Shown: piece by piece, positions 33,538-42,870 of the stretch
Numbering within the stretch: the first letter of the stretch is position 1
How the letters are laid out: each line of letters starts with the position of its first letter
NCBI RefSeq assembly: GCF_052065695.1
Contig: NZ_JBQHTM010000014.1
Span: 1 to 64,000 of the forward strand
Source of the DNA: Intestinimonas sp052065695
GTDB lineage: Bacteria > Bacillota > Clostridia > Oscillospirales > Oscillospiraceae
Direction of reading: 5' to 3'
DNA: 64,000 bases
Program-made: the position numbers and the translations under genes
Notes under the pieces: model-generated
Told to the model about the DNA's origin: nothing
The model's database searches: none
Seen by the model: the letters and a program-made list of their open reading frames with translations, nothing else

Positions 33538-34452
33538 TTACACGCCCAGGGTGCGCACTTCCAGCTCCAACTCCACACCGGTCTCCTTGAGCACGGTCTC
33601 CCGCACCTGGTTGGCCAGGGTGAGCACGTCCGAGCACGTGGCGTTCCCCAGGTTGACGATAAAGCCGGCATGCTTCGTAGAGACCTGAGCACCACCCACG
33701 GTGAGGCCCTTGAGCTTGCACTCGTCGATGAGGGAGGCGGCAAAATATCCCTTGGGGCGCTTGAAGACACTGCCGGCGCTGGGCAGGTCCAAAGGCTGTT
33801 TGTGGCGGCGGCGGTTGCCAAAGTCATCCATCAGGGCCTTGATGTCCCCACTGTCCCCCGGCTTGAGCTCCATCTCTGCTGAGAGGATGAGGCGGCTCTC
33901 GTCCTGGAAGGCGCTGTGGCGATAGGAGAAGTCCAGGTCGTCCCCCGCCACGGTCTCCTCCTGGCCCTCGGCGGTGAGGCAGCGCACAGAACGGACCACC
34001 GCCTTCATCTCCCCGTCATAGGCGCCGGCGTTCATGGTGACGGCGCCGCCCACCGAACCGGGGATGCCATGGGCGAACTCCAGGCCGGAAAGGCCCTTGT
34101 CCATGGCGAAGCTGGACAGCCGGGAGAGGAGCACACCGCTGCCAGCGGTGATGACATTGTCGTGGTGCTCCAGCTTGCCCAGGCCGTCCACCGCCTTGAT
34201 GATAAAGCCCTCGTAGCCCTGGTCGGACACCAGCAGATCGCTGCCGTTGCCCATATAGAAGGGGTGGATGTCGTGCTGCAGGGCGGTGCGCACCGCCTTC
34301 TTGGCATCCTCCTCGGTCCGGGGCAGGGCCATGAGCCGCACCGGCCCGCCTATGCGGAAGGTGGTATGACGGCTCATGGGCTCCTCCGCCCGAAGCTCCA
34401 GGTCGGGACAGGTCCGGGACAACTCCCGGAACAAAGACGCATATCGGTCCAT
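33538..34452 (-). CDS. murB: UDP-N-acetylenolpyruvoylglucosamine reductase
   Basis: A 304-aa MurB, the FAD enzyme that makes UDP-N-acetylmuramic acid for peptidoglycan. TTFRIGGPVRLMALP opens the FAD domain, GNGSDLLVSDQGYEGFI and FAHGIPGSVGGAVTMNAGAY are the FAD and active-site loops, and the serine acid of the type IIb enzyme sits in LPSAGSVFKRP. AGGAGG precedes the ATG at 34452. First gene of the murB-rapZ-yvcK-whiA run. Confidence 0.94.
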   Translation of the reverse strand: MDRYASLFRELSRTCPDLELRAEEPMSRHTTFRIGGPVRLMALPRTEEDAKKAVRTALQHDIHPFYMGNGSDLLVSDQGYEGFIIKAVDGLGKLEHHDNVITAGSGVLLSRLSSFAMDKGLSGLEFAHGIPGSVGGAVTMNAGAYDGEMKAVVRSVRCLTAEGQEETVAGDDLDFSYRHSAFQDESRLILSAEMELKPGDSGDIKALMDDFGNRRRHKQPLDLPSAGSVFKRPKGYFAASLIDECKLKGLTVGGAQVSTKHAGFIVNLGNATCSDVLTLANQVRETVLKETGVELELEVRTLGV

Positions 34453-34559
34453 ACTCTCTTTTCCTCCTATTATCCATATCAGACGCCGGTGGCCGCACCG
34501 CCCGGCGGTATGCTCGATCATTGGGGCGGCTCCAAAGGCCATATGCTCCCAATATGAAT

Positions 34560-34568
34560 ATTATAACA
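34560..34568 (-). promoter_or_regulatory. Extended -10 promoter for the murB run
   Basis: On the minus strand TGTTATAAT (a TGn extension plus perfect TATAAT) lies about 107 bases before the murB ATG. The -35 region is poor, as expected for an extended -10 promoter. Confidence 0.5.
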
Positions 34569-34612
34569 GAACCGGCGCTCAAATAGAATAGTTCCGGCAA
34601 AAAAGGCCGTCC

Positions 34613-35383
34613 TCAGCCCGGTCCGAAGAGTTCCTGGAACTCCTCCCGGCTCCCCCGGAACACGTTGAGGTCAATGCGCTCCTCTCCCCCGCTGTACCCC
34701 TCCAGCAGGGCGCTGTGGGAATACTGCCAGAAGGTCCAGGGTTTCCAGAAGGGGGCCACCACCGGACTGGAGAACCAGAAGAGGTAGTCCTCATAGCCCT
34801 TCTTCAGATAGAGGTCGTAGGAGCGGTAGGTCACGTAAAGGATGGGCTTCACCCCGTAGTGCTCCTCCAGCCGCTCCAGCAGAGGGTCCAGCACAGCCTT
34901 CACATGGTCCTTGTCCGGCGGATTTTTCAGATTGTCACCATAGAACTCGATGTCCACCACCGGCGGCAATGCCCCCGGGGTGACGGGGACGACGGAGATG
35001 AAATTGTCGGCCTGGGTCTCACCGGGGCTGTCGTAGCTGAAGAAGTGGTAAGCTCCCACCCGGACCCCGGCGGCCTGGGCCGCGGCCCAGTTCCGGGCAA
35101 AGTTCACATCCTGGAGGGAGCTGCCCTCGGTGGCCTTCAAAAAGGCAAAGTCCACCCCTTGGGCCTCCAGGGCGGTCCAGTCCACCTCCCCCTGGTACAC
35201 CGAGGCGTCCACTCCAAAGACCTCCCACTGGTTTGGGTCGGCCTCCTGGGAGAAAAGGATCAGCCCCCGCCAGCGGCAGAATTGAAAGGCCGCATAGGCC
35301 AGCAGGACCAGCACGGCCCCCAGCACCACCAGCCGAAACAACAAACGCAGAATGCGCATGAGGATCTTCACAAAAATCACCAT
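34613..35383 (-). CDS. GH25 muramidase (lysozyme-like), membrane-anchored
   Basis: A 256-aa protein with one N-terminal membrane helix (LLFRLVVLGAVLVLLAYAAF) and an extracellular GH25 barrel: VFGVDASVYQGEVDWTALEA (first catalytic Asp), FLKATEGSSLQDVNFARNW, GAYHFFSYDSPGETQADNF and VVDIEFYGD with the acidic pair. It should cut peptidoglycan glycan strands. A promoter at 35389-35417 places the transcript start almost on the first ATG, so translation may begin at the GTG at 35371 or the ATG at 35359, leaving the helix intact. Confidence 0.86.
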   Translation of the reverse strand: MVIFVKILMRILRLLFRLVVLGAVLVLLAYAAFQFCRWRGLILFSQEADPNQWEVFGVDASVYQGEVDWTALEAQGVDFAFLKATEGSSLQDVNFARNWAAAQAAGVRVGAYHFFSYDSPGETQADNFISVVPVTPGALPPVVDIEFYGDNLKNPPDKDHVKAVLDPLLERLEEHYGVKPILYVTYRSYDLYLKKGYEDYLFWFSSPVVAPFWKPWTFWQYSHSALLEGYSGGEERIDLNVFRGSREEFQELFGPG

Positions 35384-35388
35384 GATAT

Positions 35389-35417
35389 ATGATACGGCAC
35401 TTTCGGTGGAAAGGCAA
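35389..35417 (-). promoter_or_regulatory. Promoter for the GH25 gene
   Basis: Minus strand: TTGCCT (35417-35412), 17-bp spacer, TATCAT (35394-35389). Confidence 0.5.
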
Positions 35418-35449
35418 CCGTCTTTTCTCCGGCGGAATATTTAGAGGGA

Positions 35450-35487
35450 GAAAAACAGCCGGGCCGCCTTTCGGCGGTCCGGCTGTG
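35450..35487 (-). terminator. Intrinsic terminator after gltD
   Basis: Minus strand: ACAGCCGGACCGCC, loop gaaa, GGCGGCCCGGCTGT, then TTTTTCTCCC. One mismatch (G-T) in a 14-bp stem. It ends the gltB-gltD transcript. Confidence 0.88.
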
Positions 35488-35499
35488 ATCTGGTTCCTT

Positions 35500-36963
35500 T
35501 TATTCCAGAGCGGTATAGCCCATGAGATACTCATCCACCTCCCGGGCGGCCTCCCGGCCCTCCCGGATGGCCCACACCACCAGGGACTGGCCCCGGTGCA
35601 TGTCGCCGGCGGTGAACACCTTCCGGTCACCGCCGCAGGCGGCGTAGTGACCTTCCTCGGTCTTGACGCAGGAGCGGGGGGTGCGCTCCAGGCCAAAGGC
35701 CTCGGGCACATAGTCCTCCGGCCCCAGGAAGCCGGCGGCGATGAGGAGGAGCTGACAGGGCAGCTTGCCCTCGGTACCGGGCACGGGCTTGAGCTTTTCG
35801 TCCAGCTGCACCGTCTCCACGGCGGTGAGATGGCCCGCCTCGTCCCGGACCAGGCCGGTGAGGGTGGTCTGGAAGATACGGGGGTCGTGGCCGAAGACGG
35901 CGGCGGCCTCCTGCTGACCGTAATCAGTCTTGCACACCTTGGGCCACTCCGGCCAAGGGCAGGCGTCCGTGCGGTGGTCGGGGGCTTTGGGCATCATCTC
36001 CAGCTGGGTGACGCTCTTGCAGCCCTGCCGCAAGGCGGTGCCAACACAGTCGTTGCCGGTGTCGCCGCCGCCCACGATGACCACGTCCAGCCCCTTGGCG
36101 GAGACGGTGGTAGCGGTCGGGTCGCCGGCCAGGAGGGCCTTGGTGGCCGCCTTCAGGTAGTCCACGGCGAAGAAGACGCTCTCCCCTTCCCGGCCCGGCA
36201 CCGCCAGGTCCCGGGGGTGGGCGGCACCGCAGCAGAGGACCACGGCGTCATATTCCTCCAGCAGGGTCTTGGGCGTGATGTCCCGGCCCACGTCCACGCC
36301 GGTGCGGAAGACGACTCCCTCCTTGGTCATAAGGTCGATGCGCCGCTGGACCACGGTCTTCTCCAGCTTCATGTTGGGGATACCGTACATCAGCAGCCCG
36401 CCGGGCCGGTCGGCCCGCTCGAAGACGGTGACGGTGTGGCCGCGGTGGTTGAGCCGGTCGGCGCAGGCCAGACCGGAGGGGCCGGAGCCCACCACCGCCA
36501 CCGTCTTGCCGGTGCGGACACGGGGCGGACGGGGCTGGACCAGGCCCTTCTCCCAGGCCTCCTCGATAATGCCCAGCTCGTTTTCCCGGACGGTGACCGG
36601 ATCGCCGTGGAGGCCGCAGGTGCAGGCCGCCTCACAGAGGGCGGGGCACACCCGGCCGGTGAACTCCGGAAAGCTGTTGGTCTTCAGCAGCCGGCGCAGG
36701 GCGTGGTCAAAGCTGCCGGTATAGATAAGGTCATTCCACTCGGGGATCAGGTTGTGGAGGGGACAGCCGGAAACCATGCCCCCAAGCACCGCGCCCGACT
36801 GGCAGAAGGGCACGCCACAGGCCATGCAGCGGCCCCCCTGCCGCCGGCGCTCCTCCCGGCTGAGCCGGGGGTGAAACTCGTTGAAGTGACGGATTCGCTC
36901 CAGGGGCGGCTGGGCGGGCTCTCCCTGCCGCGGATACTCCATAAATCCAGTAGGCTTTCCCAT
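35500..36963 (-). CDS. gltD: Glutamate synthase, small subunit
   Basis: A 487-aa GltD. N-terminal 4Fe-4S region (CMACGVPFCQSG, then CPLHNLIPEWND and CPALCEAACTCGL), an FAD site VGSGPSGLACADRLN and an NADPH site VVIVGGGDTGNDCVGTALRQ. It passes electrons from NADPH to GltB to reduce 2-oxoglutarate plus glutamine to two glutamates. Its ATG overlaps the gltB stop by one base (TAATG), so the subunits are translated together. Confidence 0.94.
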   Translation of the reverse strand: MGKPTGFMEYPRQGEPAQPPLERIRHFNEFHPRLSREERRRQGGRCMACGVPFCQSGAVLGGMVSGCPLHNLIPEWNDLIYTGSFDHALRRLLKTNSFPEFTGRVCPALCEAACTCGLHGDPVTVRENELGIIEEAWEKGLVQPRPPRVRTGKTVAVVGSGPSGLACADRLNHRGHTVTVFERADRPGGLLMYGIPNMKLEKTVVQRRIDLMTKEGVVFRTGVDVGRDITPKTLLEEYDAVVLCCGAAHPRDLAVPGREGESVFFAVDYLKAATKALLAGDPTATTVSAKGLDVVIVGGGDTGNDCVGTALRQGCKSVTQLEMMPKAPDHRTDACPWPEWPKVCKTDYGQQEAAAVFGHDPRIFQTTLTGLVRDEAGHLTAVETVQLDEKLKPVPGTEGKLPCQLLLIAAGFLGPEDYVPEAFGLERTPRSCVKTEEGHYAACGGDRKVFTAGDMHRGQSLVVWAIREGREAAREVDEYLMGYTALE

Positions 36964-39900
36964 TACCGCTTCCCTCCTCTGGTGTTGAGATAGAAGGCCT
37001 CCACCTCGGCCTGCTCCTTGTCCATGCCCCGGCCCTCCAGCGCCGCAGTGGTACGCAGCATCCGGTCGTAGTCCATGGGCAGGATCTTCTTGAAGAGGGG
37101 CAGCCAGTGGTCCAGATCCTCCAGAATGGCCTTGGCCCGGACGGAGCCCGTGGCCTCCAAATGGGCCCGGAGGATCTTCTCCAGGCGCTTGGCGTCCTCC
37201 CCATCGGTGACCGGCTCCATGGAGACCAGGGTCTTGTTGAGGCGGAGGTACAGGTCCCGCTTCTCGTCCAGGACGTAGGCCACGCCGCCGGACATGCCCG
37301 CGGCAAAGTTCCGGCCCGTGGGGCCCAGGATGACCGCGCAGCCGCCGGTCATATACTCACAGCCGTGGTCGCCCACGCCCTCGGCCACCGCCGTGGCGCC
37401 GGAGTTGCGGACGCAGAACCGCTCGCCGGCGATACCGGCGATGTAGACCTCGCCGGAGGTGGCTCCGTAGAGAGCGGCGTTGCCCACGATGACGTTCTCA
37501 TCGGCCACGAAGGTGCTCTCCTTTGGGGGATACAGGGCCAGGCGGCCGCCGGAGAGGCCCTTGCCGAAGGAGTCGTTGGCGTCGCCCTCCAGCTCCAGGG
37601 ACACACCCTTGGGCAGGAAGGCGCCAAAGGACTGGCCGCCGCCGCCGGTGCACTTGATGGTGATGGTTCCCGGTGGCAGGGCGTCGCCGTGGAGACGGGT
37701 GACATCGGAGCCCAGGATGGTGCCCAGGGCCCGGTCGGTGGAGGAGACGTTCAGCTCCACATGGCCGGGGACCCCCTGCTCCAGGGACTCCTTCAGCCGG
37801 GGCTCCAGCTCCCGCAGGTCCACCGTCTGCTCCAGCTTGAAGTCGTAGACGTCGGCAGGGTCGAAGTGCCGCTTGGCGCCGGCCTTCCCCCAGGTGTCCT
37901 CCAGCAGGCCGGAGAGATCCACACCCACATCGTTCTTCCGGAGGGAGAGCAGGTCGGTGCGGCCCACCAGCTCGTCCACGGTGCGCACACCCAGCTTGGC
38001 CATGTGCTCCCGCAGCTCCTGGGCGATGAAGGTCATGAAGTTGACCACGTGCTCCGGCTTGCCCTGGAAGCGCTTGCGCAGCTCCGGGTCCTGGGTGGCC
38101 ACGCCCACGGGGCAGGTGTCCAGGTTGCACACCCGCATCATGACGCAGCCCATGGAGACCAGGGGGGCGGTGGCAAAGCCGAACTCCTCGGCGCCCAGCA
38201 TGCAGGCGATGGCCACGTCACGGCCGGACATGAGCTTGCCGTCGGCCTCCACCGCCACCCGGGAGCGCAGGCCGTTGGCCATGAGGGTCTGGTGGGTCTC
38301 GGCCACGCCCAGCTCCCAGGGGAGGCCGGCGCCGTGGATGGACGTGCGGGGAGCAGCTCCGGTACCGCCGTCGCTGCCAGAAATGAGGACCACCTGGGCG
38401 CCCGCCTTGGCCACGCCGGCGGCGATGGTGCCCACCCCCGCCTCACTGACCAACTTCACCGAGATCCGAGCTCGGCGGTTGGCGCACTTGAGGTCATAGA
38501 TGAGCTGGGCCAGGTCCTCGATGGAGTAGATGTCGTGGTGGGGCGGCGGAGAGATGAGGGTAACTCCGGGGGTGGAGTGGCGGCACTTGGCAATCCAGGG
38601 GTACACCTTCCCGCCGGGCAGATGGCCGCCCTCGCCGGGCTTGGCGCCCTGGGCCAGCTTGATCTGGATCTCGTTGGCACTGACCAGGTAGGCGCTGGTG
38701 ACGCCGAAGCGGCCGGAGGCCACCTGCTTGATGGCCGAGTTGCGGTCGGTGCCCAGGCGCTCGGGCTCCTCGCCGCCCTCGCCGGAGTTAGAACGCCCGC
38801 CCAGCATGTTCATAGCCTTGGCCAGGCACTCGTGGGCCTCCCGGGAGATGGAGCCGTAGCTCATGGCTCCCGTCTTGAAGCGCTTGACGATGGAGGACAC
38901 CGGCTCCACCTCGTCCAGGGGGATAGGCTCCTTGGCGTAGTTGAGCTCCAGGAGGCCTCGGAGGGTCCGGGGCTTGGTCTGATCGTCCACCAGGGCGGTA
39001 TACTGCTGGAAAAGGCCATAGTCCCCGCGGCGCACAGCCTCCTGGAGCAGGTGGATGGTCTGCGGGGTGTAGAGGTGCTCCTCTCCCCCCGCCCGGGCCT
39101 TGTGGCAGCCCAGGGAGTCCAGCTCCAGGTCCACCTCCAGGCCCAGGGGATCGAAGGCCTTGGAGTGGGTGCGCTCCACCGCCGCGCCGATCTCCTTGAG
39201 GCCGATGCCCCCCACACGGGAGACGGTGTTGGTGAAGTAGCGGTCAATGACCTCCTTGGAGATGCCCACCGCCTCAAAGATCTGGGCGGACTGGTAAGAC
39301 TGGATGGAGGAAATGCCCATCTTGGAGGCCACCTTCACGATGCCGTGGAGGACGGCGTTGTCGTAGTCGGCCACGGCGGCGTGGAAATCCTTGTCCAGCT
39401 GGCCGTCCTCGATGAGGGAGACGATGGTCTCCTGGGCCAGGTAGGGGTTCACTGCCCGGGCGCCGTAGCCCAGCAGGGCGGCAAAGTGGTGGACGTTCCG
39501 GGGCTCGGCGGACTCCAGAATGATGGACACCGCCGTGCGCTTCTTGGTGCGGATGAGGTGCTGCTCCATGGCGGACACCGCCAGCAGGGACGGGATGGCC
39601 ATGTGGTTCTCGTCCACCCCGCGGTCGGAGAGGATGACCACATTGGCCCCCCGGCGGTAGGCCCGGTCCACGTCCAGGAAGAGGCGCTCCAGGGCCTCCT
39701 CCAGGGAGGAACCCTTGTAGTACAGGATGGACACCGTCTCCACCTGGAAGCCGGGCCGCTTCATGGCCTTGATCTTGATGAGGTCGGTGGAGCTCAGGAT
39801 GGGGTTGCGGATCTGGAGGACCCGGCAGTTCTCCGCCTTCTCCTCCAACAGGTTGCCGTCGTCGCCCACATAGACGGCGGTGTCTGTGACCAGCTCCTCT

Positions 39901-41486
39901 CGAATGGCGTCGATGGGGGGATTGGTGACCTGGGCGAAGAGCTGGCGGAAGTAGTCGAAGAGGGAGCGGTCTTTCTTGTCCAGCACCGCCAGAGGGATGT
40001 CAGCCCCCATGGAGGCGGTGGGCTCGGAGCCGTCCCGGGCCATGGGCAGGATGGTGTCCCGCACATCCTCATAGGTATAACCGAAAGCCTTCTGGAGCCG
40101 CTGGAGCTCCTCGCGGCTCCGGGACTCCACCCGGCGGTTGGGCAGGGACAGGTCGGCCAGGCCCACCAGCTCCCGGTCCAGCCACTCGCCATAAGGCGCC
40201 TTGGCGGCCTGGTTCTCCTTGAGCTCCCAGTCCCGGATGACTCGCCCTGCCTTGGTATCGGCCAGGATCATCCGGCCCGGGCCCAGACGGCCCTTCTCAC
40301 ACACCATCTCCGGGGGCAGGTCCAGAACACCCACCTCGGAGGCCAGGATGAGGCGCTGGTCGGTAGTGATATAGTAGCGGGCGGGACGCAGACCGTTGCG
40401 GTCCAGCACCGCGCCCAGGAGGTCGCCGTCGGAGAAGAGGACCGCCGCAGGGCCGTCCCAGGGCTCCATGAGGGTGGCGTAGTAGCGGTACATATCCCGG
40501 CGGGCACGGGACATGGTCTTGTCCTCCTGCCAGGGCTCCGGGATGGCCGCCATGACGGCCAGGGGCAGCTCCATGCCCGCCATCATCAGAAACTCCAGGG
40601 TGTTGTCCAGCATGGCCGAGTCGGAGCCCTCCACGTTGATGACAGGGTAGATCTTGTCCCGCTCCCCGTCCAGCAGCGGCGAGGACATGGTCTCCTCACG
40701 GGCCAGCATACGGTCCACATTGCCCCGGATAGTGTTGATCTCGCCGTTGTGGGCCAGCAGCCGGTTGGGGTGGGCCCGCTCCCAGGAAGGATTGGTGTTG
40801 GTGGAGAACCGGGAGTGGACGATGGCGATGGCGGAGCGGCAGTCCTCGTCCTGGAGGTCCAGATAGAAGGCCCGCAGCTGCTTCACCAGGAACATGCCCT
40901 TGTAGACGATGGTCCGGCTGGAGAGGGAGCAGACATAGGTGTCCTTGTCGGTGTGCTCAAAAGCCCGGCGGGCCACATACAGCTTCCGGTCAAAGGGGAG
41001 CCCCTGCTCCATCCCCTCCGGACGCTTCAGGAAGACCTGCATGATGCAGGGCATCTTGGCCAGGGCCCGCTCCCCCAGCACGGAGGGGTCCACGGGCACC
41101 TCGCGCCAGCCCAGCACCTCCAGGCCCTCGGCCGCCGCCGCCCGCTCAAAGCTCTTCTGGGCCCGGCCCCGGAGCAGCACATCCTGGGGCAGGAAGAACA
41201 TGCCAACGCCGTAGTCCCGCTCCCCGCCCAGAGGGAAGGGCACCGTCTTGGCAAAAAAGTCATGGGGGATCTGGAGCAGAATGCCCACGCCGTCACCGGT
41301 CTTGCCCTCGGCGTCCTTACCGGCGCGGTGCTCCAGCTTCTCTACGATTTTCAGGGCGTCGTCCACCGTCTGGCGGGTCTTCCGGCCCTGGATGTCCACC
41401 ACGGCACCGATGCCGCAGGCGTCGTGCTCCAGCGCCGGGTCGTAGAGCCCGGACCGCTGAAAGCCCTCACTTCTGGTCTTTTTCAT
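36963..41486 (-). CDS. gltB: Glutamate synthase, large subunit
   Basis: A 1507-aa GltB. The glutaminase nucleophile is Cys24 in EHDACGIGAVVDIQG, exposed after removal of a short propeptide. The central and FMN-binding domains follow (VSEAGVGTIAAGVAKAGAQV, ISGSDGGTGAAPRTSIHGAG), with the 3Fe-4S cysteines in CNLDTCPVGVATQDPELRKR, and a beta-helix C-terminal domain. The ATG at 41486 lies after AGGGG; a longer frame upstream has no ribosome-binding site. It makes glutamate in partnership with glnA, found 3 kb away on the same strand. Confidence 0.95.
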   Translation of the reverse strand: MKKTRSEGFQRSGLYDPALEHDACGIGAVVDIQGRKTRQTVDDALKIVEKLEHRAGKDAEGKTGDGVGILLQIPHDFFAKTVPFPLGGERDYGVGMFFLPQDVLLRGRAQKSFERAAAAEGLEVLGWREVPVDPSVLGERALAKMPCIMQVFLKRPEGMEQGLPFDRKLYVARRAFEHTDKDTYVCSLSSRTIVYKGMFLVKQLRAFYLDLQDEDCRSAIAIVHSRFSTNTNPSWERAHPNRLLAHNGEINTIRGNVDRMLAREETMSSPLLDGERDKIYPVINVEGSDSAMLDNTLEFLMMAGMELPLAVMAAIPEPWQEDKTMSRARRDMYRYYATLMEPWDGPAAVLFSDGDLLGAVLDRNGLRPARYYITTDQRLILASEVGVLDLPPEMVCEKGRLGPGRMILADTKAGRVIRDWELKENQAAKAPYGEWLDRELVGLADLSLPNRRVESRSREELQRLQKAFGYTYEDVRDTILPMARDGSEPTASMGADIPLAVLDKKDRSLFDYFRQLFAQVTNPPIDAIREELVTDTAVYVGDDGNLLEEKAENCRVLQIRNPILSSTDLIKIKAMKRPGFQVETVSILYYKGSSLEEALERLFLDVDRAYRRGANVVILSDRGVDENHMAIPSLLAVSAMEQHLIRTKKRTAVSIILESAEPRNVHHFAALLGYGARAVNPYLAQETIVSLIEDGQLDKDFHAAVADYDNAVLHGIVKVASKMGISSIQSYQSAQIFEAVGISKEVIDRYFTNTVSRVGGIGLKEIGAAVERTHSKAFDPLGLEVDLELDSLGCHKARAGGEEHLYTPQTIHLLQEAVRRGDYGLFQQYTALVDDQTKPRTLRGLLELNYAKEPIPLDEVEPVSSIVKRFKTGAMSYGSISREAHECLAKAMNMLGGRSNSGEGGEEPERLGTDRNSAIKQVASGRFGVTSAYLVSANEIQIKLAQGAKPGEGGHLPGGKVYPWIAKCRHSTPGVTLISPPPHHDIYSIEDLAQLIYDLKCANRRARISVKLVSEAGVGTIAAGVAKAGAQVVLISGSDGGTGAAPRTSIHGAGLPWELGVAETHQTLMANGLRSRVAVEADGKLMSGRDVAIACMLGAEEFGFATAPLVSMGCVMMRVCNLDTCPVGVATQDPELRKRFQGKPEHVVNFMTFIAQELREHMAKLGVRTVDELVGRTDLLSLRKNDVGVDLSGLLEDTWGKAGAKRHFDPADVYDFKLEQTVDLRELEPRLKESLEQGVPGHVELNVSSTDRALGTILGSDVTRLHGDALPPGTITIKCTGGGGQSFGAFLPKGVSLELEGDANDSFGKGLSGGRLALYPPKESTFVADENVIVGNAALYGATSGEVYIAGIAGERFCVRNSGATAVAEGVGDHGCEYMTGGCAVILGPTGRNFAAGMSGGVAYVLDEKRDLYLRLNKTLVSMEPVTDGEDAKRLEKILRAHLEATGSVRAKAILEDLDHWLPLFKKILPMDYDRMLRTTAALEGRGMDKEQAEVEAFYLNTRGGKR

Positions 41487-41564
41487 CTCCGCATCCCCTT
41501 TCCGGGTGTGTCCGGCGGCCAGGGCCGTCCGGCGTTTTTTCTTTTTTACCATCGGATGGTTGTG

Positions 41565-41623
41565 AAAAAAGGGCGCGCCGCCGCCGCGCCGGACGTCGCG
41601 GTCCAGCACGGCGGCACGCACCC
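41565..41623 (-). terminator. Very long hairpin terminator after dapL, in the gltB leader
   Basis: On the minus strand a 23-bp stem with G-U pairs and a single bulge closes on the six-base loop cgcgac and is followed by TTTTTT. It starts about 20 bases after the dapL stop and lies 80 bases before gltB. It may simply end dapL transcription. Because no promoter is obvious between it and gltB, it may also be an attenuator controlling read-through into gltB-gltD. Confidence 0.75.
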
Positions 41624-41643
41624 CATTGTACGCGCCAACAATA

Positions 41644-42858
41644 TCAAAGAATCTTTCGGATCCGCTCCACCGCCCGCTTTGTAGCCTCGGCGCCGCCGAA
41701 GCCGGTAAGGCGGATATACCCCTCCCCGCTGGGGCCAAAGCCGGCACCCGGGGTGGTGACCACATTTGCCTCCCGAAGGAGAGTATCAAAGAAGGACCAG
41801 GAGTCCACCCCGTCTGGGGTCTTCACCCACACGTAGGGAGAGTCCACGCCACCGGAGACAGTGAGCCCGGCCTCTGCCAGGCCGGCCCGGATGCTTCCGG
41901 CGTTCCGGAGGTAGTAGGCGATGTTCTCCATGACCTGCTTTCGGCCCTCTTCGGTATAGGTGGCCTCGGCACCCCGCTGGACGATGTAGGGCGCACCGTT
42001 GAACTTAGTGCACTGGCGGCGGTTCCACATGTCCCGGAGGCTCATACCGTCCCGGACCAGTTCCTTGGGAATGATGGTGGCTGCGCACCGGGTGCCGGTA
42101 AAGCCGGCGGTCTTGGAGAAGGACCGGAACTCGATGGCGCAGGTCTTGGCACCGGGGATCTCAAAGATGGAGTGGGGGATCTCCGGCTGGGTGATAAAGG
42201 CCTCATAGGCGGCGTCAAAGAGGATGACCGCCCCGCAGTCGTTGGCGTAGTCCACCCAGGCCTGGAGGACCTCCCGGCCGGCCACCCCGCCGGTGGGGTT
42301 GTTGGGGAAACACAGGTAGATGAGGTCGGCCTTTTCCCGGGGAATCTCAGGAAGAAAACCATTCTCTGCCGTGCAGGGCATGTAAAGAAGCCCCGTCCAC
42401 CGGCCGGTATCGGCGTCATAGTCCCCCGCACGACCGGCCATGGCGTTGGAGTCCACATACACCGGATATACCGGGTCGCACACCGCTACCTTATTGCCGC
42501 TCTGGAAGAGGTCTACAATGTTGCCGCAGTCGCTCTTGGCGCCGTCACTGATGAAAATCTCCTCGGGGGAAATATCCATCCCCCGGGCCTGGAAATCATA
42601 CTTGGCCATGGCCTCCCGGAGGAAGGGCCAGCCCTGCTCGGGGCCGTAGCCGCGGAAGGTCTCGGCCTTCCCCTGCTCGTCCACCGCCTTGTGCATAGCC
42701 TCCAGCACCGCCGGTGCCAGAGGCAGAGTCACGTCGCCAATGCCCAGGCGAATAAGGTCCGCCTCAGGGTGCTCCCCGTTGTAAGCCGTCACCCGGCGGG
42801 CGATCTCGGAAAAGAGATAGCTACCGGGCAGTTTTGCGAAATTCTCGTTGATGTGCAC
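41644..42858 (-). CDS. dapL: LL-diaminopimelate aminotransferase
   Basis: A 404-aa pyridoxal-phosphate aminotransferase of the DapL type: DLIRLGIGDVTLPLAPAVLE near the N-terminus, FPNNPTGGVAGREVLQAWVD, and the Schiff-base lysine in EFRSFSKTAGFTGTRC. It converts tetrahydrodipicolinate directly to LL-diaminopimelate, the short lysine/peptidoglycan route. It starts at GTG 42858 seven bases after GGAGG. dapF, the next enzyme, is directly upstream with 12 bases between, so the two form one unit. Confidence 0.94.
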   Translation of the reverse strand: MHINENFAKLPGSYLFSEIARRVTAYNGEHPEADLIRLGIGDVTLPLAPAVLEAMHKAVDEQGKAETFRGYGPEQGWPFLREAMAKYDFQARGMDISPEEIFISDGAKSDCGNIVDLFQSGNKVAVCDPVYPVYVDSNAMAGRAGDYDADTGRWTGLLYMPCTAENGFLPEIPREKADLIYLCFPNNPTGGVAGREVLQAWVDYANDCGAVILFDAAYEAFITQPEIPHSIFEIPGAKTCAIEFRSFSKTAGFTGTRCAATIIPKELVRDGMSLRDMWNRRQCTKFNGAPYIVQRGAEATYTEEGRKQVMENIAYYLRNAGSIRAGLAEAGLTVSGGVDSPYVWVKTPDGVDSWSFFDTLLREANVVTTPGAGFGPSGEGYIRLTGFGGAEATKRAVERIRKIL

Positions 42859-42870
42859 GTTGTTACCTCC

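Noticed and set aside
37107..41684. A 1525-codon open frame on the plus strand
   Set aside because: It is the exact antisense of gltB and gains length only from GC-rich codon positions; it has low-complexity Gly/His/Val composition and no family match.
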